Shown in pieces: positions 1 through 8,887 of a stretch of 64,000 bases of DNA. The notes below the pieces were generated by a model. That model was not told the origin of the DNA. It did not search any database and saw only the letters and a list, made by a program, of their open reading frames with translations. A program made the position numbers and the translations under genes. The stretch's first letter is position 1. Each line of letters starts with the position of its first letter. Source of the DNA: Asticcacaulis excentricus CB 48 (lineage in GTDB: Bacteria; Pseudomonadota; Alphaproteobacteria; Caulobacterales; Caulobacteraceae). The stretch spans positions 62,001-126,000 of the forward strand of contig NC_014816.1 of the NCBI RefSeq assembly GCF_000175215.2, read 5' to 3'.

Positions 1-39
1 AAAATCCTCGGCCGCCTGCTGGAGCAGGAACGGCCCTAA
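1..39 (+). CDS. hrcA: C-terminal end of heat-inducible repressor HrcA (partial)
   Basis: The window opens inside an open frame of twelve codons plus TAA, ending KILGRLLEQERP. It lies 20 bp before grpE on the same strand. In Caulobacter and relatives hrcA is the gene directly upstream of grpE, and HrcA ends in a helix of this kind. The identity rests on position and the short tail only; too little sequence is present to test it. Confidence 0.55.
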   Translation, partial: KILGRLLEQERP

Positions 40-59
40 CCCACAGAGTCTAAAGAGTA

Positions 60-656
60 ATGAGCGAAGAACATACTGAACAAGACGCCCCGTTCGCCAA
101 TGACGCCATCGACACGCTGAACGCGGCGCTGGAGCAGCTTCAGGCCGAAAACGCCGCACTCAAGGAGCAGGCGCTGCGATATGCTGCCGAGGCCGAAAAC
201 GTCAAACGCCGCGCCGAGCGCGAAATGAATGACGCGCGCGCCTATGCCATCCAGCGCTTTTCGCGCGACCTTCTGGGCGTGGCCGACGTGCTGCAACGCG
301 CGCTTCAGGCTGTCCCGGGGCAGGTCGAAGACCCGGCGTTCAAAAACTTCGTCTCCGGTATCGAGATGACGGAAAAGGAACTGGCCGGGGCCTTTGAAAA
401 GAACGGTGTCAAGAAAATTGCACCGCTCAAGGGCGACAAGTTCGATCCCAACTTCCATCAAGCCGTGATGGAGCAACCTTCCACTGAGGTTGAGGGTGGC
501 AGCGTCCTGATGGTCATGCAGGCGGGCTATGAACTGTTCGGCCGCACGATCCGCCCTGCCATGGTCGTGACAGCGGCCAAAACGGCCAGCGCCGCCAACG
601 GGGCTTATAATGGCAGCGATACCGCCTCTGGCGGCACAGTCAATACGCAGGCGTAA
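60..656 (+). CDS. grpE: Nucleotide exchange factor GrpE
   Basis: GrpE is the cytoplasmic dimer that releases ADP from DnaK during the chaperone cycle. The 198-residue product has an acidic N-terminus, a long charged coiled coil over roughly residues 18-60, and the typical C-terminal beta domain near residues 147-173 with the LMVMQAGYELFGRTIRPAMV signature. Length is normal for the family. It follows the end of hrcA by 20 bp, so the two probably form one transcript. A strong hairpin lies just after the stop. The last 25 residues are low complexity (Ala, Gly, Ser, Thr). Confidence 0.96.
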   Translation: MSEEHTEQDAPFANDAIDTLNAALEQLQAENAALKEQALRYAAEAENVKRRAEREMNDARAYAIQRFSRDLLGVADVLQRALQAVPGQVEDPAFKNFVSGIEMTEKELAGAFEKNGVKKIAPLKGDKFDPNFHQAVMEQPSTEVEGGSVLMVMQAGYELFGRTIRPAMVVTAAKTASAANGAYNGSDTASGGTVNTQA

Positions 657-665
657 CAGACGAAA

Positions 666-689
666 TACCTCCCCGCTTGCGGGGAGGTA
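666..689. terminator. Hairpin between grpE and the convergent hydrolase gene
   Basis: An 11-bp perfect stem (TACCTCCCCGC at 666-676 with GCGGGGAGGTA at 679-689) closes a 2-nt gap, so the real loop is probably 4 nt. It sits between two convergent genes. No T-tract follows on either side, so its role as a terminator for both genes is inferred from position and stability. Confidence 0.5.
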
Positions 690-716
690 AACTGACCTGT
701 CTGACGGGAATTTGGC

Positions 717-1652
717 TTACAAATATGTCCCGAACCACTTGAGCAATTCGGCCCAGCCTTCCTTTGCGGCTGTCTCGTTATAAAGGGCGCGGTAGTCGGC
801 ATGGAAGCCGTGCTTGGCGTCCTTATAGACCTTGATATAGCTGGGGGTCTTACCAGACGCTTTGAGCGCTGCGTTCATGCGCTCAACACTTTCCAATGAA
901 ATACCGCCGTCCTGACCGGCATAGAGACCCAGAACCGGGCGACGCAGCCCGGAGGCGCGGTCGATCGGCCACTGACGGTCTTCCTTGCCGAGGAAATCGG
1001 TCGCCGCCGGACGCTCCAGACGCCCGTACCATGCCACGCCCGCCTTGATGTCAGGGATGGAAGACGCCGCCATCCAAGTTACCGCGCCGCCCCAACAGAA
1101 ACCGGTAATGCCGATGCGCGAGGTGTCGGCGAACTTTGTCTTGCCGAACACGCCCTTTGACTGTCCCACATCGGGGTTGGTTTTCAACCAGGCGATCAGG
1201 GTTTTCAGATCGCCCATCACCTGCTCATTGGTCGCGGTTTCGACCAGCTTGCGGATTTCGGCCGTGTCTTTCAAAGCTGCCGCATTGCCCTTGCGCGCGA
1301 AAGGATCAAACGTCAGGGCCACATAACCTTGATATGCCAGGCGGCGACAGACATCGCGCAGGTAGTCGTGCAGTCCGAAGATCTCCGGGACGACCAGCAC
1401 CACTGGACGTCGCTTGGCGTCCTGGGGCAAGGCGATATAGGCGGGGATAGCGTAGTCGCTATCGGTCGGCACTGTCAGGTCTTTAGCGATCAGACCGGTC
1501 GAAGGCGTGGACACGGGTGATTGGGCCGCGGCGGTCCCGGCGCCCAGTGCATAGCCCGCAAAGAACAACCCGGCTATGCCGCGGCGACTGACGTGGAAAT
1601 CCTGCGGTTCGCTCCCTTCGGGGCGCGTAAGGGGCAGAGTGTTCATGGTCAT
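717..1652 (-). CDS. Dienelactone hydrolase family protein, exported
   Basis: Alpha/beta hydrolase of the dienelactone hydrolase family, about 311 residues. The nucleophile elbow GFCWGG places a catalytic cysteine near residue 186, with the acid in YAGQDGG near residue 248 and a histidine in KHGFH near residue 281. The N-terminus has a twin-arginine-like SRRGIAGLFF stretch followed by AAAQS, suggesting Tat export and cleavage. I chose the ATG at 1652 because GGGAGA lies 7 bp before it; an in-frame ATG at 1670 is also possible. Natural substrate unknown. It is convergent with grpE and divergent from dnaK. Confidence 0.88.
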   Translation of the reverse strand: MTMNTLPLTRPEGSEPQDFHVSRRGIAGLFFAGYALGAGTAAAQSPVSTPSTGLIAKDLTVPTDSDYAIPAYIALPQDAKRRPVVLVVPEIFGLHDYLRDVCRRLAYQGYVALTFDPFARKGNAAALKDTAEIRKLVETATNEQVMGDLKTLIAWLKTNPDVGQSKGVFGKTKFADTSRIGITGFCWGGAVTWMAASSIPDIKAGVAWYGRLERPAATDFLGKEDRQWPIDRASGLRRPVLGLYAGQDGGISLESVERMNAALKASGKTPSYIKVYKDAKHGFHADYRALYNETAAKEGWAELLKWFGTYL

Positions 1653-1783
1653 CGGCAAGTCTCCCGGCATCTGTCTTTGTATGGCCTACCTAACAACAGG
1701 AGTAGGGCCACTGCAATACGGACCGTTTTTATGACCGCGTTTTGAAAAACCCTAAAAATATTGCCAGCATTGCCGGGGCCCCT

Positions 1784-1814
1784 CTTGCAGGCCGCCATGC
1801 GCCCCTTATATCGG
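1784..1814 (+). promoter_or_regulatory. Sigma-32 (RpoH) type heat-shock promoter of dnaK
   Basis: CTTG at 1784-1787, a 17-nt spacer, CTTATAT at 1805-1811, then CGG. This fits the alphaproteobacterial heat-shock consensus CTTG-N17-CYTATNTNNG. It lies about 140 bp before the dnaK start codon, leaving a long 5' leader. The match is seen directly; activity is inferred. Confidence 0.7.
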
Positions 1815-1952
1815 TTGCAGATTTGGGGGCGCCGAAATCAACGGTGGCTTCCAAAATTGGTAAAATTCATCTCACCGGGGATGGACAAGCGGGGTGCTTA
1901 TCTTCAAAAGGCCTCAAAAGCCCATTGCCTTAAACGGAGTAAATCTGGACTC

Positions 1953-3851
<1,899 letters not shown>

Positions 3852-3870
3852 GCCAGCGCTTTGACAAGAC

Positions 3871-3911
3871 AAAAGGGGGGAGTCTGATTTCGGTTGGGCT
3901 CCCCTTTTTTT
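3871..3911 (+). terminator. Rho-independent terminator after dnaK
   Basis: AAAAGGGGGGAG pairs with CTCCCCTTTTTTT around an 18-nt loop (two unpaired G in the left arm), ending in a seven-T run. It lies 20 bp after the dnaK stop codon. Confidence 0.8.
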
Positions 3912-4054
3912 GAGTTTTTTATAACATCGGATATGTTGCCGGTGTGAATGTTGCAGGCATCCCAGGCGGGGGCTTGGGTTATGTTTATCGCGCATCTGAG
4001 TCCGAAACCTGCAAGGCGGCTTTTCGGAATGCGCTTAAAGGACTGCTGAGTACA

Positions 4055-5224
4055 ATGGCGCGTGATTATTACGAAATTCTGGGCGTGGCCCGCGATGCGG
4101 ATGATGCGACGCTGAAATCGGCCTTCCGCAAGAAGGCGATGGAGCACCACCCTGACCGCAATCAGGGTGATGATCAGGCCGAGGCACGTTTCAAGGAAGT
4201 CAATGAAGCCTATTCGGTCCTGTCCGACGCCAACAAGCGCGCGGCCTATGACCGTTTCGGACACGCCGGCGTCAATGGTCAGGGCGGCGGCGGCTTCGGC
4301 GGTCAAGGTGGCTTTGGCGGACAGGGCTTCGGCAATGTCGAAGACATCTTCTCGGAGATGTTTGGCGACATTTTCGGTGGCGGGGGCGGTGGCCGCCGCT
4401 CGGGCCCGCAACGTGGCCCCGATGTACGCTATGATTACGAAATTACGCTGGAACAGGCCTATAAGGGTGCAGATGTCGAACTGAACGTGCCGACGACCCT
4501 GACCTGCGAAGTCTGTAAGGGCTCAGGGGCGAAGGCCGGAACCAAACCCGTCACCTGCCATACCTGCGGTGGCGCAGGCCGTGTGCGGACCTCCAACGGC
4601 TTCTTCGCCGTGGAACGCACCTGCCCGACCTGTAACGGTCAGGGTCAGGTGATCAAGGAGCCCTGCACCAACTGTCACGGCCATGGTCAGGTACGCGCCA
4701 ATCGCAAGCTGAATGTGCGTATCCCTGCCGGCGTTGATGACGGCGCACGCATTCGCCTGTCCGGCGAAGGTCAGGCCGGCGCGGGTGGCGGGCCGCGTGG
4801 CGACCTTTACATCTTCCTGTCGGTGGCCGAGCACGAAATATTCGAGCGCGATGGCGCAGACCTGCACTGTCAGATCCCGGTTCCCATGCCGACTGCCGTT
4901 CTGGGCGGCGAGGTCGAGGTGCCATGCCTGATGGGCGGCGAAGGCTGCGACGGCACCTGCAAGCTCGAGGTCGCCATCCCCGAAGGCGCGCAGACCGGAC
5001 ACAAGGTCAAGATCAAGGGCAAGGGCATGCCGGTGCTCAATTCGAAACAGCGAGGTGACTTGCTGGTCGAACTGTTCGTCGAAACACCAAAGCACCTGAG
5101 CGCCCGTCAGAAGGAACTGATGAAGGAATTTGCCGAGATCGCCGAGGCACAGTCCTACGCGCAGTCACAGGGCTTCATGCATAAGGCCAAGCGGTTCTGG
5201 GACGACATCACCGGAACCGCATAA
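4055..5224 (+). CDS. dnaJ: Chaperone protein DnaJ (Hsp40)
   Basis: Type I J-protein of 389 residues that delivers substrates to DnaK and stimulates its ATPase. The J domain spans about residues 1-70 with HPD at 32-34. A Gly/Phe-rich linker follows. Four CxxCxGxG-type zinc repeats are present (CEVCKGSG, CHTCGGAG, CPTCNGQG, CTNCHGHG), and then the C-terminal substrate domains. The open frame reaches back to 3944, but MARDYYEILG is the conserved start. A 10-bp hairpin follows the stop. Confidence 0.97.
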   Translation: MARDYYEILGVARDADDATLKSAFRKKAMEHHPDRNQGDDQAEARFKEVNEAYSVLSDANKRAAYDRFGHAGVNGQGGGGFGGQGGFGGQGFGNVEDIFSEMFGDIFGGGGGGRRSGPQRGPDVRYDYEITLEQAYKGADVELNVPTTLTCEVCKGSGAKAGTKPVTCHTCGGAGRVRTSNGFFAVERTCPTCNGQGQVIKEPCTNCHGHGQVRANRKLNVRIPAGVDDGARIRLSGEGQAGAGGGPRGDLYIFLSVAEHEIFERDGADLHCQIPVPMPTAVLGGEVEVPCLMGGEGCDGTCKLEVAIPEGAQTGHKVKIKGKGMPVLNSKQRGDLLVELFVETPKHLSARQKELMKEFAEIAEAQSYAQSQGFMHKAKRFWDDITGTA

Positions 5225-5282
5225 GGCCTCATGAAACGTCTTGCGCTGACCCGCAATACGTTTTTCAAGGATTTAAGTGGAC

Positions 5283-5315
5283 AAATCCGGCGCGGGAACA
5301 CCCGTCGCCGGATTT
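5283..5315 (+). terminator. Hairpin between dnaJ and dapB
   Basis: A 10-bp perfect stem, AAATCCGGCG (5283-5292) with CGCCGGATTT (5306-5315), around a 13-nt loop. It sits in the intergenic space after dnaJ. Only a few T follow, so efficiency as a terminator is uncertain. Confidence 0.5.
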
Positions 5316-5373
5316 GACTTATTCGCGCCCGCTCCCTAGAGGAGCGGGCAGCTTATCAACGCCCGGAGTTATC

Positions 5374-6126
5374 ATGACCCAGATTCGTTTTGCCGTTGCC
5401 GGGGCCAGGGGCCGCATGGGTCAGGCCGTCATCCGTGTACTCAATGAGCGCGAATTGATCGTCGCTACCACCTTCGACAAGGGCGACGCTATCGACCTGT
5501 CGCAGGCCGATGCGGTGATCGATTTCACCACTCCCGCAGCGACTCTGGCTCTGGCCGAAGCCTGCGCCGAGGAAGGGCAGAGGCGCGCCAAGCCCTTAGC
5601 GCACATCATCGGTTCGACCGGCTTCATGCCTGAACAGATTGCCGCCCTTGAAGCCTATGGTAGCCGCAATATCTTACTGCGTTCGGGGAACTTCTCTCTG
5701 GGTGTCAATATGCTGATGGGGCTGGTGAGGCAGGCGGCGGCAAAGCTCGGTCCGGACGCCTGGGACATCGAAGTCTTGGAGGCCCACCATAAGCGCAAGG
5801 TCGATGCGCCGTCAGGAACAGCCCTGATGCTGGGAGACGCCGCTGCCGACGGGCGTGGGGTAAATCTTAATGAGGTACGTGTGGCGGCGCGCGATGGCCT
5901 GACGGGACAGCGTGAACCCGGGACGATCGGTTTTTCGGTCATTCGCGGCGGCGGCATTATCGGCGAACACAGCGTGCTGTTTGCCGCCGAAGACGAAGTC
6001 ATCACCCTGTCGCATTCGGCACGCGATCGCACCTTGTTCGCGCGGGGGGCTGTCGAGGCGGCGTTGTGGGCTGCGGCGCAATCGCCCGGCCTTTACGATA
6101 TGCAGGACGTTCTGGGCTTTCGCTGA
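5374..6126 (+). CDS. dapB: 4-hydroxy-tetrahydrodipicolinate reductase DapB
   Basis: DapB catalyses the NAD(P)H-dependent reduction step of the diaminopimelate and lysine pathway, supplying peptidoglycan cross-link precursor. The 250-residue product has the N-terminal nucleotide loop AGARGRMG, the segment IDFTTP, and the catalytic and substrate-binding motif EAHHKRKVDAPSGTA. The ATG at 5374 follows CGGAG by about 7 bp and gives the usual length; the open frame extends upstream to 5314 across the hairpin region. The 3' end overlaps a convergent membrane-protein gene by 34 bp. Confidence 0.96.
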   Translation: MTQIRFAVAGARGRMGQAVIRVLNERELIVATTFDKGDAIDLSQADAVIDFTTPAATLALAEACAEEGQRRAKPLAHIIGSTGFMPEQIAALEAYGSRNILLRSGNFSLGVNMLMGLVRQAAAKLGPDAWDIEVLEAHHKRKVDAPSGTALMLGDAAADGRGVNLNEVRVAARDGLTGQREPGTIGFSVIRGGGIIGEHSVLFAAEDEVITLSHSARDRTLFARGAVEAALWAAAQSPGLYDMQDVLGFR

Positions 6127-6440
6127 GTTAATCGCCTTAGACCCAGCACTTCAGTCAGCCAGACAGGCCCAATGGCCACCAGCGCCATAAGCGCAAACTG
6201 GATGCTGTATTCTGGTTCACCGAAGTCCGGTGCAAGGGCTGGCAGGCCGTGCAACAAGGGCCAGAGACTACTGAAAACGAGGGTCAGACACAGGGCGATC
6301 AGCGTGCGTGCCGCCACCGGGAACCAGATCAGGAGAGCTGAGATCAGGCCAGCCAGCAGCGCCGGCCACAGATTGAGGCCGTTCAGCGCCGCTTCGACCA
6401 GATCGCTCAGCAATCCGTACAGTTCGAGGGTTTCCGTCAT
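6093..6440 (-). CDS. Small integral membrane protein of unknown function
   Basis: A 115-residue hydrophobic protein with about three predicted membrane segments (roughly residues 22-42, 45-65 and 82-102). No family is recognised. It lies 95 bp downstream of dut on the same strand, so it may be the last gene of a coaBC-dut transcript. Its 3' end runs 34 bp into the convergent dapB. The start at 6440 lacks a clear Shine-Dalgarno sequence. Confidence 0.65.
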   Translation of the reverse strand: MTETLELYGLLSDLVEAALNGLNLWPALLAGLISALLIWFPVAARTLIALCLTLVFSSLWPLLHGLPALAPDFGEPEYSIQFALMALVAIGPVWLTEVLGLRRLTQRKPRTSCIS

Positions 6441-6535
6441 GGCTCATCACTCAGATTCGCGTATGGAGCGAGTCTGCGATGCTTCGCTTGTCGGGTAAAC
6501 CCAGCGACCCTGCACAATTTCGTGAAATAAAAGGA

Positions 6536-6997
6536 TCAGCCTCGCCCTGTCGAGCCGAAGCCGCCCGCCCCGCGCGCTGTATCGTCAAGGCTTTCGACCA
6601 CTTCCCATTCGATACGGGCGTGACGTGCCACCACCATCTGAGCGATACGGTCGCCACGACGAATTTCGAAATCTTCGGTCCCTAAATTGACCAGAATGAC
6701 CCCAACCTCGCCACGATAATCGGAATCCACCGTCCCCGGCGAGTTGAGGCAGGTTATGCCAAACTTCAGTGCCAGCCCTGAACGCGGGCGCACCTGCACC
6801 TCAAACCCCAGCGGCACCGCGACCTTTAGCCCGGTAGGAACCAGCGCCCGCCCCAGCGGCTTGAGCGTCAGCACCTCACCGTCCGAAATGGCGGCACGCA
6901 GGTCGAGACCGGCCGAGCCCTCCGTTTCATAGGCGGGCAGTGCCAGACCAGCCGCGTGCGGCAACTGGATGATATGGGCGGTTGGGGTGTAGGTCAT
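6536..6997 (-). CDS. dut: Deoxyuridine 5'-triphosphate nucleotidohydrolase (dUTPase)
   Basis: Trimeric dUTPase that converts dUTP to dUMP and pyrophosphate, keeping uracil out of DNA and feeding dTMP synthesis. The 153-residue protein shows the five family motifs in order: AGLDLRA, PRSGLA, GTVDSDYRGEV, RGDRIAQMV and the C-terminal RGAGGFGSTGRG loop that closes over the active site. The start codon overlaps the coaBC stop in an ATGA arrangement, implying translational coupling. The dut-coaBC pairing is common in bacteria. Confidence 0.97.
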   Translation of the reverse strand: MTYTPTAHIIQLPHAAGLALPAYETEGSAGLDLRAAISDGEVLTLKPLGRALVPTGLKVAVPLGFEVQVRPRSGLALKFGITCLNSPGTVDSDYRGEVGVILVNLGTEDFEIRRGDRIAQMVVARHARIEWEVVESLDDTARGAGGFGSTGRG

Positions 6998-8193
6998 TTT
7001 AGCCTTGTCGTCAGATACTGGATGAGATCGGCGGCCACTTCGGCCTTGGTCAGGTGCTTGCCAGCCGTCGGGCCCGAAGCGTCTATAAGGATCATATTGG
7101 TGGTGTCACGGTCAAAGACGTCCTTCGAGACATCATTGGCCAGAATAGCGTCGGCCCCCTTAGTGCGCAGCTTGGTCTGGCCATACACTTCAACATTGCG
7201 CGTTTCCGCCGCAAAGCCGATGACGAGCGGCGGGCGCTGTGTCGGGTGGTGGCCGATACTGGCCAGAATGTCCGGATTTTTAACCAGTGTCACCGTCAAC
7301 TCGCCGTCCACACCCTTCTTCTGCTTGTCGCGAGCGATTTCCTTAGCGCGCCAGTCGCCCACAGCCGCAACACCGACAAAGACGTCAGCAGGCAAGGCGG
7401 CGTGCACGGCATCGTGCATCTCAGCCGCCGTTTCCACGTCGATACGGGTGACCCCCGCAGGCGTCGGCAGGCTGACCGGGCCGGAGACCAGAGTGACGCG
7501 CGCGCCGGCATCAGCCGCCGCCGCCGCAATGGCATAGCCCTGCTTGCCGGAGGAGCGGTTGGTGATACCGCGCACGGGGTCGAGAGGCTCAAAGGTCGGC
7601 CCCGCTGTTATCAGCACGTGACGACCGTTCAGGGGTCGGGCCTTCGGCTTCAGGGCGGCCTGAATAGCCCCAAAAATAGCCTCGGGTTCGCTCATACGGC
7701 CCAGACCATGCTCGCCGCAGGCCATATCACCTTCGTCAGGCCCCGTGAACAGCACGCCATCGGCGCGCAAGGTCGCCAGATTGCGCTGGGTCGCCGGGTG
7801 ATGCCACATACGGACATTCATGGCTGGCGCCATCAGAACGCGCTTGTCGGTGGCGAGCAAAAGCGTGGTTGCAAGATCATCGGCTTGCCCATTGGCCACA
7901 GAGGCCATCAGATTGGCCGTCGCCGGAGCCACCACCACCAGTTCGGCCTGACGCGACAGGCTGATGTGGCCCATTTCGGTCTCATCGGTGAGGTCAAAAA
8001 GGTCCGTATAGACCTTGTCTCCCGACAGGGCGGCGGCACTCAAGGGCGTGACGAACTGCTGGGCCGCCTTCGTCAGGACGACGCTTACCGCCAGTCCCGC
8101 CTTTTTGATGAGGCGGATCAGCTCCAAAGACTTATAGGCGGCAATGCCGCCGCCGACGATCAGGAGGATACGAGGTGGGCTTGCAACAGTCAT
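6994..8193 (-). CDS. coaBC: Bifunctional phosphopantothenoylcysteine decarboxylase / phosphopantothenate-cysteine ligase CoaBC
   Basis: Two consecutive steps of coenzyme A synthesis in one 399-residue protein. The N-terminal flavoprotein decarboxylase half has GGIAAYKSLEL, the PAMNVRMW motif and a flexible ACGEHGLGRM loop with the catalytic cysteine. The C-terminal ligase half begins at RHVLITAGPTFEPLDPVRGITNRSSGKQG and contains AVGDWR and VTLVKNPDIL. I place the start at 8193, where the flavoprotein domain begins. An in-frame ATG at 8235 would add 14 residues, and the frame is open to 8439, but that would overlap the divergent lipoprotein gene. Confidence 0.95.
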   Translation of the reverse strand: MTVASPPRILLIVGGGIAAYKSLELIRLIKKAGLAVSVVLTKAAQQFVTPLSAAALSGDKVYTDLFDLTDETEMGHISLSRQAELVVVAPATANLMASVANGQADDLATTLLLATDKRVLMAPAMNVRMWHHPATQRNLATLRADGVLFTGPDEGDMACGEHGLGRMSEPEAIFGAIQAALKPKARPLNGRHVLITAGPTFEPLDPVRGITNRSSGKQGYAIAAAAADAGARVTLVSGPVSLPTPAGVTRIDVETAAEMHDAVHAALPADVFVGVAAVGDWRAKEIARDKQKKGVDGELTVTLVKNPDILASIGHHPTQRPPLVIGFAAETRNVEVYGQTKLRTKGADAILANDVSKDVFDRDTTNMILIDASGPTAGKHLTKAEVAADLIQYLTTRLK

Positions 8194-8246
8194 GACAAGG
8201 TCTTTAATGGCCTTTGCGAGGGTCTGGCAAGACATATGGGGGACGT

Positions 8247-8861
8247 ATGAGGATCGCACAACGCCTTCTGGTGGCATTGGGGCTTTTGTGGCTTGCGGCT
8301 TGCGATGCCGGGCCGTCGACCGTCCTGTCGGATGAAAAGGGCGAGGCACAGGCCGCACAGGTGGCCCCGGTCGAGGCCCCTGCGCGCCGCACCCGCCCGT
8401 CTGAGGCACCACCGCCGGTTCAGGCCGACGCCCCGGCAAAGCGCGAAGACAGCGACGCCATGCGTCTGCCCGTCGGCCCGAAGGTGGAAATTACCTCCAC
8501 CCGCTATGGTGACTGGCCCCTGTGGTCATCAAACCGCAAATACAGCGCCTATCAAAACGCCACCCATCACTATGAAAAGCATGGAGCCGAGGTGGGGGCG
8601 CGGTCCTATGAGGAATGGCTCAGCATGGTCCACGGTTTTATCCATGCACCGCCTGAGGGTGTTGAAACCCTCACCCGTAACAATGGAGACACTTTGTTTT
8701 ACGACTCCAGACGCAATGTCTTTGCCGTAATGACCAGAAACGGAGCGCCGCGCACCCTGTTCCGGCCCTCAGACGGGGCCCGCTACTGGCGCAAGCAGAA
8801 GCAGATCGAGGCGGAGCGCCGTACAATCAGACGTGATAATTTTGACCCCAGCGTCGATTAA
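8247..8861 (+). CDS. Lipoprotein with a C-terminal domain resembling secreted BECR-fold RNase toxins
   Basis: A 204-residue product with a lipoprotein signal peptide ending LLWLAAC (Cys19), then a Pro/Ala-rich linker to about residue 80. The C-terminal half contains HHYEKHGAEVG, SYEEW, TRNNGDTLFYD, NVFAVMTRNG and RTLFRP. This order of motifs is what I know from the BECR (barnase/EndoU/colicin/RelE-like) tips of contact-dependent toxins, with the HxxKHG-type histidines as candidate catalytic residues. The assignment is from memory of the pattern. GGGGGA before the ATG at 8247 supports the start. Divergent from coaBC. No immunity gene is obvious next to it. Confidence 0.6.
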   Translation: MRIAQRLLVALGLLWLAACDAGPSTVLSDEKGEAQAAQVAPVEAPARRTRPSEAPPPVQADAPAKREDSDAMRLPVGPKVEITSTRYGDWPLWSSNRKYSAYQNATHHYEKHGAEVGARSYEEWLSMVHGFIHAPPEGVETLTRNNGDTLFYDSRRNVFAVMTRNGAPRTLFRPSDGARYWRKQKQIEAERRTIRRDNFDPSVD

Positions 8862-8887
8862 ATTCTTTTTAGATAAAATGATTTAAG

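Noticed and set aside
1761..1952. 64-codon N-terminal extension of dnaK
   Set aside because: It is open frame only. The conserved DnaK start is MAKIIGID at 1953, and the extension overlaps the heat-shock promoter and leader.
7054..8250. 398-codon frame antisense to coaBC
   Set aside because: Shadow of coaBC, whose motifs are complete.
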